From CAYGWX01 sp964353855 [NCBI: uncultured bacterium] (GTDB taxonomy: Bacteria; Edwardsbacteria; CAYGWX01): a DNA stretch of 19,238 nt. Made by a program: the position numbers and the translations under genes. Below, piece by piece: positions 14,987 through 19,238 of this stretch. The stretch spans positions 1 through 19,238 of the forward strand of contig CAYGWX010000046.1 of NCBI GenBank assembly GCA_964353855.1. Reading direction: 5' to 3'. The notes beneath the pieces are model-generated. The model made no database searches and was not told the origin of the DNA. It was given only the letters and a program-made list of their open reading frames with translations. How positions within the stretch are numbered: the stretch's first letter is position 1; every line of letters begins with the position of its first letter.

Positions 14987-16300
14987 TTACTCCCCAATCG
15001 CCTTGGCCAAGGCCGCCTCGGAGATCTTCAGGTCGCACAGGGTGGAAGCTTCCTGAACCCTGGCCTGGGTCAGCGTCGCCTGGCTGGTCAGAAGGTCCAG
15101 GGTCGTGGCCGCCCCCAAGCGCTGCTTCTCGCTGGTCAGCCGGTAGTCCTCCTCGGCACCCCCAAGCGTCTCCCGCGCCAGCTTCACCTTCTCCAGCATC
15201 AGGGTGTAGTTCAGGTAGGCCTGCTTGACCTCCACCTCCGCGGACTGCTGCGCCGCACGCAGGTCGGCCTCGGCCGACGCCTTCCGCGCGTTCGCCGTCC
15301 GGATATTGGCATGCGTCACCAGCCCGTCGAATATCGTCCAGCTGGCGCTCAACCCCATGTTCCAGCTATACCGCTCCTTCACGTACGGCCAGTCCTCCGG
15401 AAACTTCCTGTCCCGGTAGCTGTAACTGGCGTCCGCCGAGAGCCGCGGCAGATACTGCCCCCTGGACAGCGTGGCGGCAGCCCGGTACCCGGAAAACGTG
15501 GCCCGGGCCTGAACCAGGTCAGGCCGTTGTCTCTGAGCCTTCCCCAGCAGGTCTGCGAGATTCGGGTGCTTTTCGTCAAACGTGACCTCCTCCTGTACCT
15601 CCACCGGGGCGTTCACGTCAATCCCCATGACCGCGCACAGGCTGGCCCGCGACACGGCTTCCCCGTTCTGCGCTGTCAGCAGGTCGGTCTTGCTCTGGGA
15701 GAGACGAATCTGGATCTTCAACAGGTCCGCTTTGGAAATCGAGCCTAACCGCCTCATCTCCTGGAACCGCTTCTCCTGCTCGGCGCTTTGATCCAGCTGG
15801 GACTGCGCCGCCTGTACCGTCCTCCGGGCTCTGACCACATCATAATAGGCCTGCTTCACGCTAAACACCAGCTGCCCCCGCGCTCCCCGCTCTCCGGCCT
15901 TGGCTGCCTCCAGCCCCTTGTTGGCCTGCACGACCTGCGTATAGGTCCGGACATCAAACAGTGACTGCGAGGCCACGATCGATCCGGAATAGCTCTCCGC
16001 GCCTCCCAGGCTGACCTGGCCGTATTGGGATGACGAGTAAGTGTACCGCGAGCCCGGCCCGGTATGGGAATAACTCCCTTGCGCCGTGACCTGCGGAACC
16101 AGCCCGGACCACGCCGACTGCCGCCCCGCTGAGGCCTCCGTGACCCCGGCACGGGCCTTGACCACGCTCGGGCTCCGTTCCAATGCGATCTTCACACACT
16201 CATCGGCAGACAAAGGCTGGGAAAAGTCGGGGGGTTTGCCATCTGCCCAAACAACGCTTGCCAGACAGAAGATTGCGAATCCATTCAGTGCAATTTTCAT
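14987..16300 (-). CDS. TolC-family outer-membrane efflux protein
   Basis: The 437-residue protein should form the outer-membrane channel and periplasmic tunnel of a tripartite exporter. A signal peptide occupies about residues 1-19 (ALNGFAIFCLASVVWA). Two outer-membrane efflux repeats follow, about 28-220 and 245-430, each a long helical hairpin with beta strands (SLFDVRTYTQVVQANKGLEA; WTIFDGLVTHANIRTANARK). The long stretches rich in Ala, Gln and charged residues are the coiled-coil tunnel helices. GGGGAT lies five bases ahead of the ATG. The gene begins 24 bases after the MacB-like permease. The separate RND operon downstream has no channel gene of its own, so this protein may serve it too. 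Confidence 0.93.
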   Translation of the reverse strand: MKIALNGFAIFCLASVVWADGKPPDFSQPLSADECVKIALERSPSVVKARAGVTEASAGRQSAWSGLVPQVTAQGSYSHTGPGSRYTYSSSQYGQVSLGGAESYSGSIVASQSLFDVRTYTQVVQANKGLEAAKAGERGARGQLVFSVKQAYYDVVRARRTVQAAQSQLDQSAEQEKRFQEMRRLGSISKADLLKIQIRLSQSKTDLLTAQNGEAVSRASLCAVMGIDVNAPVEVQEEVTFDEKHPNLADLLGKAQRQRPDLVQARATFSGYRAAATLSRGQYLPRLSADASYSYRDRKFPEDWPYVKERYSWNMGLSASWTIFDGLVTHANIRTANARKASAEADLRAAQQSAEVEVKQAYLNYTLMLEKVKLARETLGGAEEDYRLTSEKQRLGAATTLDLLTSQATLTQARVQEASTLCDLKISEAALAKAIGE

Positions 16301-16324
16301 TTTATCCCCAAAGCATTACATTTT

Positions 16325-17545
16325 TTATTCCCATCTCAGGGCAACGATCGGGTCCATCCCGGCCGCCCGCCGCGCCGGATAATAGCCGAAGAAGACCCCC
16401 ACGCCGGAGGAGAACAGGAAGGCCAGGAGGATGGATCCCGGCAGGATCAGCGTATTCCAACCTGCCAATTGGGAAAGGAGCTGGGCTCCGACCACACCCA
16501 AAAGGATTCCGATCACGCCTCCGACCAAGGACAGGACCAGGGATTCAATCAGAAATTGCCCCAGGATGTCACTCGGCCGCGCGCCCACGGCTTTCCTCAC
16601 CCCGATCTCCCGGGTCCGCTCGGTCACCGATACCAGCATGATGTTCATGATCCCGATCCCGCCCACCAGGAGTGAAACCATGGCGATCCCGGCCAGGAGA
16701 AAGGTGAAGGTCTGGGTCGTGCTCTGCATCGCCTTCAGGATCTCGGTCTGGCTCCGGACCGAGAAGTCGTCCTCGTCCTGGGGCCCCAGCTTGTGCTCCC
16801 TTCGGAGCAGGGAGGCGATCTGGTCCTGGACCCCAGGCATGACGCCTTCCGAGGCCGCTTGGACGCTGATCGTGGACAGACCCCGGTTCCGGCTGCCTCC
16901 GAATAGCCTGGCAATCGCTGTGTTGATCGGGAGAATGATCTGGTCGTCCTGGTCGGAAAAGCCCGCCGACCCCTTCTTCCCGAGCAAGCCGATCACTGTG
17001 AAGTTCACCCGGTTGATCTTGATGGTTTGCCCGAGGGGGTCCTCGCCCTCGTCGAACAGGTTCTGGCGCACGGTCTCCCCGATTACACAGACCTTGCGCT
17101 TGCCCGCCATATCGGCCTCCCCCAAGAACGCCCCGGAGGCCAGCGGGAAGTTCCGGACCCCCTGGTAGTCCGGCGTCGTCCCCACCACATGGGTGTTCCA
17201 GGTCTTCTCGTCGTGCTTAACCTGCGCATTACGGTTCATCTCCGGCGCAACGGCCACCACTCCGGAAACACTGGAGGTGATCATTGCGGCATCGTCCAGA
17301 GAGAGCGGACGGGCCTGCCCCAAACTCGCCCCCGGACCACGAAATTGCCCCGGGAAAACCGAGAGCAGGTTGTTGCCCATACTCTGGATGCTCTTGCTCA
17401 CCGCCACCGAGGCTCCCTGCCCCAGGGCCATCATCGCAATTACGGCCGCCACTCCGATGATGATCCCGAGCATCGTGAGCAACGCCCGCATCTTGTTGGA
17501 CTTCAGGGCCATCCATGCGACCCGAAAGCTTTCCAGGAAGTTCAT
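16325..17545 (-). CDS. MacB-like ABC transporter permease (MacB_PCD and FtsX domains)
   Basis: This 406-residue inner-membrane subunit belongs to the mechanotransmission class of ABC transporters. The first helix is about residues 19-42 (MRALLTMLGIIIGVAAVIAM). A large periplasmic domain covers about 45-275. Three C-terminal helices fall in about 280-400 in the FtsX domain. The cytoplasmic coupling segment reads ERTREIGVRKAVGARPSDIL and the protein ends with the family pattern DPIVALRWE. It carries no ATPase domain, which is supplied by the separate gene two places downstream. AGGA precedes the ATG closely. The gene starts 48 bases after the adaptor stop. Confidence 0.94.
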   Translation of the reverse strand: MNFLESFRVAWMALKSNKMRALLTMLGIIIGVAAVIAMMALGQGASVAVSKSIQSMGNNLLSVFPGQFRGPGASLGQARPLSLDDAAMITSSVSGVVAVAPEMNRNAQVKHDEKTWNTHVVGTTPDYQGVRNFPLASGAFLGEADMAGKRKVCVIGETVRQNLFDEGEDPLGQTIKINRVNFTVIGLLGKKGSAGFSDQDDQIILPINTAIARLFGGSRNRGLSTISVQAASEGVMPGVQDQIASLLRREHKLGPQDEDDFSVRSQTEILKAMQSTTQTFTFLLAGIAMVSLLVGGIGIMNIMLVSVTERTREIGVRKAVGARPSDILGQFLIESLVLSLVGGVIGILLGVVGAQLLSQLAGWNTLILPGSILLAFLFSSGVGVFFGYYPARRAAGMDPIVALRWE

Positions 17546-17593
17546 GATCCTACCCTCTTTCTCATCCCTTTATCACACCGTTTCGCGAGGCGG

Positions 17594-18847
17594 CTATCTG
17601 CTCAGGCCCGGGATACCGCCCATGCGCCGCATCCGACTGGTGAGCGCATTGCTGCTCGAGCCCTTCTCCGAGCGGATGACCAGGACGTCATCGCCCTCCG
17701 CGATCCCGCTTTTGATCTCCCATCGGTCCAAGGTCCTCAAGCCCACCTCCACCCGCCGGGGCTCGATCTTGCCGTTGTTCATGACCAGGACCATCTTGCC
17801 TCCCGGCTTACCATTTTGGCCCCGCCCACGTCTTGGTTTGGAGGTATCCGAAGCCGAAGCCCCGCCCTCCGCTCGCTGGGGACGCTTAAATCCCAGCTTG
17901 GGTCCCAGGGTCCGGAGCTCCGAGAAATCCTTCACCGCCGCCACGGGTATGCTGAGCACGTCCTCCCGCCCTTCGGCCACGATGTCGCTGCTCACGTTCA
18001 TTCCGGAATATAACAGTCCGCTCCGGTTTTCCACCTTGCAGGTGACCTCAAAGGTCGTGACGTTCTGCACCGTCTTTGACTGCGGCGCGATGGATTCCAC
18101 CTTCCCTTCCAGGATGCTGTCCGGATAGGCTTCGGGAGTGATGCGCACCGTCTGTCCCACCTTGACCTTCCCGATATCGGTTTCATCCACGTCCGAGCGG
18201 ATGTAGACCAGGGAGAGGTCCGCGATGGTCGCGATGGTCGTGCCACCGGAGACTGAGGAGATCCCCGAGGAGATGATCTGCCCCTTGTCCACATCCTTGG
18301 TGAGCACGATCCCGTCCATCGGCGAGCGCAGCACCGTGTCCTTCAGCCGCTCCGAGGCCAGATTCAAGGCTACACGGGCCCTTACCCCGTCAGCCTGGGC
18401 TTTTTCCGCAGCCATCTGGGCCGTCTCAAGTTCTTTGTCCGAGGACAATCCCTTGTCGTACAGCTCCCTCTGGCGCTTGAGATCCAGTTCGGCCTGCTTT
18501 TGGGCCACGACCGCTACATCCAAGTCGGCCTTGACTTGGTCGTACTGGTTCTTCACGTCCGTGGGGTCCACCTTGGCGATCAAGGCGCCCTTTTTGATCA
18601 GGTCTCCAGCCTCCACGGGCATCGCAATGATTTCCCCGGAGGCCTTGGATTTTACCTCCACTTTGGACACCGGATCCACGGTTCCCGTGGCTGAAACCGA
18701 TATCTCGATGTTTCCACGCTCGACTATAGCCGTGGTATAGGGGACGCCCGCAGAAGAACTCTTGCGGTTGCGTATTATCGTACCGACGATGACGACCACG
18801 AGGACGATCGCCAATACAATGACCCCAACCCATCCCTTTCTCTTCAT
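17594..18847 (-). CDS. MacA-like periplasmic adaptor (HlyD family)
   Basis: This adaptor links the MacB-like permease to the TolC-like channel. The start is set at the ATG at 18847 (417 residues) because GGGAGG lies five bases upstream; an in-frame ATG at 18859 would put that site inside the coding region. Residues 6-25 are a membrane anchor. Lipoyl halves lie at about 60-95 (VEVKSKASGEIIAMPVEAG) and 165-200 (LRSPMDGIVLTKDVDKG), with an alpha-hairpin between them that is rich in Lys, Glu and Ala. A beta-barrel and membrane-proximal domain follow. A low-complexity basic loop rich in Gly, Arg and Lys (KPRRGRGQNGKPGGK) interrupts the last domain near residues 320-350. First gene of the adaptor-permease-channel-ATPase operon. 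Confidence 0.93.
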   Translation of the reverse strand: MKRKGWVGVIVLAIVLVVVIVGTIIRNRKSSSAGVPYTTAIVERGNIEISVSATGTVDPVSKVEVKSKASGEIIAMPVEAGDLIKKGALIAKVDPTDVKNQYDQVKADLDVAVVAQKQAELDLKRQRELYDKGLSSDKELETAQMAAEKAQADGVRARVALNLASERLKDTVLRSPMDGIVLTKDVDKGQIISSGISSVSGGTTIATIADLSLVYIRSDVDETDIGKVKVGQTVRITPEAYPDSILEGKVESIAPQSKTVQNVTTFEVTCKVENRSGLLYSGMNVSSDIVAEGREDVLSIPVAAVKDFSELRTLGPKLGFKRPQRAEGGASASDTSKPRRGRGQNGKPGGKMVLVMNNGKIEPRRVEVGLRTLDRWEIKSGIAEGDDVLVIRSEKGSSSNALTSRMRRMGGIPGLSR

Positions 18848-18880
18848 CAAACCTCCCATGATAAGAAAACCATTCCCAAT

Positions 18881-18899
18881 ACTCCCAAGGGGAGTTTTT
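18881..18899. other. hairpin with T run in the adaptor leader
   Basis: ACTCCC (18881-18886) and GGGAGT (18890-18895) form a six-base-pair stem with a three-base loop, followed on the plus strand by TTTTT. Read on the plus strand it resembles a small terminator, yet no plus-strand gene precedes it. On the minus strand it lies in the leader of the MacA-like gene, 30-50 bases before the start codon. A weak possible promoter (TTGGCC, 16 bases, TATGAA) would place it near the 5' end of the transcript. Confidence 0.35.
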
Positions 18900-19140
18900 C
18901 TGCTTCATAACCCATTCATTTGAAAGGCCAAAGGCAATTTAGCCGTTATTAAATGCTATCTACCCTCTGCTCCTTAGATGTAATAACAAGTTGAAAAGTT
19001 TAATGGTTAGCCAACCCCTCTATAACTATTTTTTTAAGGTCTTTGATATCATCCCGTGGAACAACGCCTCATGCGTGATACGACTCCCCAAGCCAGAGGG
19101 ATAAAAGCGAAACGTCCTCTTCCCTACAGGGCAGATTAAC

Positions 19141-19238
19141 CTAACTTTCTTTCCGTTTCCTTCGGACCCAGTTGGTGATATCATCCACCACGGTGTAGAC
19201 CATCGGCACCACGATGAGCGTGAGCAAGGTGGATGTGA
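19141..19238 (-). CDS. RND efflux pump permease, C-terminal fragment at the window edge
   Basis: The last 31 codons of a gene enter from the right edge and end with TAG at 19143-19141. They read a final helix of the RND type (TSTLLTLIVVPMVYTVVDDI) followed by a basic cytoplasmic tail (TNWVRRKRKES). This matches the last transmembrane helix and tail of AcrB-like pumps and differs from the pump at 9905-13024, so it is a second RND transporter. The remainder lies outside the window. The gap of 293 bases to the MacA-like gene is AT-rich, holds no gene and shows no strong terminator. Confidence 0.8.
   Translation of the reverse strand, partial: TSTLLTLIVVPMVYTVVDDITNWVRRKRKES

Noticed and set aside
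19043-19183. TGATATCATCC occurring twice, near 19043 and near 19173
   Set aside because: One copy is coding sequence in the RND tail and the match is only 11 bases, so chance is sufficient.

Overview
The window is about 60% GC in its genes, with AT-rich gaps between operons. It looks like a diderm bacterium, because it carries outer-membrane efflux channels, RND pumps and a secreted protease. That protease ends in a C-terminal sorting-type domain of the kind used in the Fibrobacteres-Chlorobi-Bacteroidetes group and related candidate phyla. The phylum is an inference from one domain and cannot be fixed from this sequence. Almost every gene is on the minus strand. Several have near-consensus sigma-70-type promoters, while clear Shine-Dalgarno sites are few and two genes look leaderless.

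Left edge (1-1545, plus strand): an AT-rich non-coding stretch of about 450 bases ends in a good promoter. It is followed by a hypothetical protein (515-1093) whose reading frame continues upstream to 455 without a start codon, which suggests a frameshift near 451-455. A hairpin terminator, a set of 11-base tandem repeats, a second promoter and a 67-residue cysteine-containing small protein follow.

Region 1559-6609 (minus strand): a compact five-gene operon, in transcription order a cysteine-synthase-family enzyme, an alanyl-tRNA editing protein with a DHHA1 domain, an EamA-family exporter, an L-asparaginase and a rhomboid protease. Gaps are 0 to 20 bases. Four of the five genes fit an amino-acid metabolism and quality-control theme. 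The promoter directly precedes the cysteine-synthase start and sets that start.

Region 6721-9832 (minus strand): a secreted M6-type metalloprotease with its own promoter, Shine-Dalgarno site and terminator, and a CitMHS/NhaD-like ion transporter upstream of it.

Region 9905-19238 (minus strand): an efflux island. One operon encodes a membrane-fusion protein and a complete HAE1-type RND pump. The next encodes a MacA-like adaptor, a MacB-like permease, a TolC-like channel and the separate MacB-like ATPase. The C-terminal end of a second RND pump enters at the right edge. The TolC-like protein could supply the outer-membrane exit for all three pumps. No rRNA, tRNA, CRISPR array, insertion sequence or phage module was seen, and nothing here can be called a wholly new system. 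The items most worth checking are the 11-base repeats with the adjoining small gene, the broken start of the first gene, the leaderless promoters, and the amino-acid operon.
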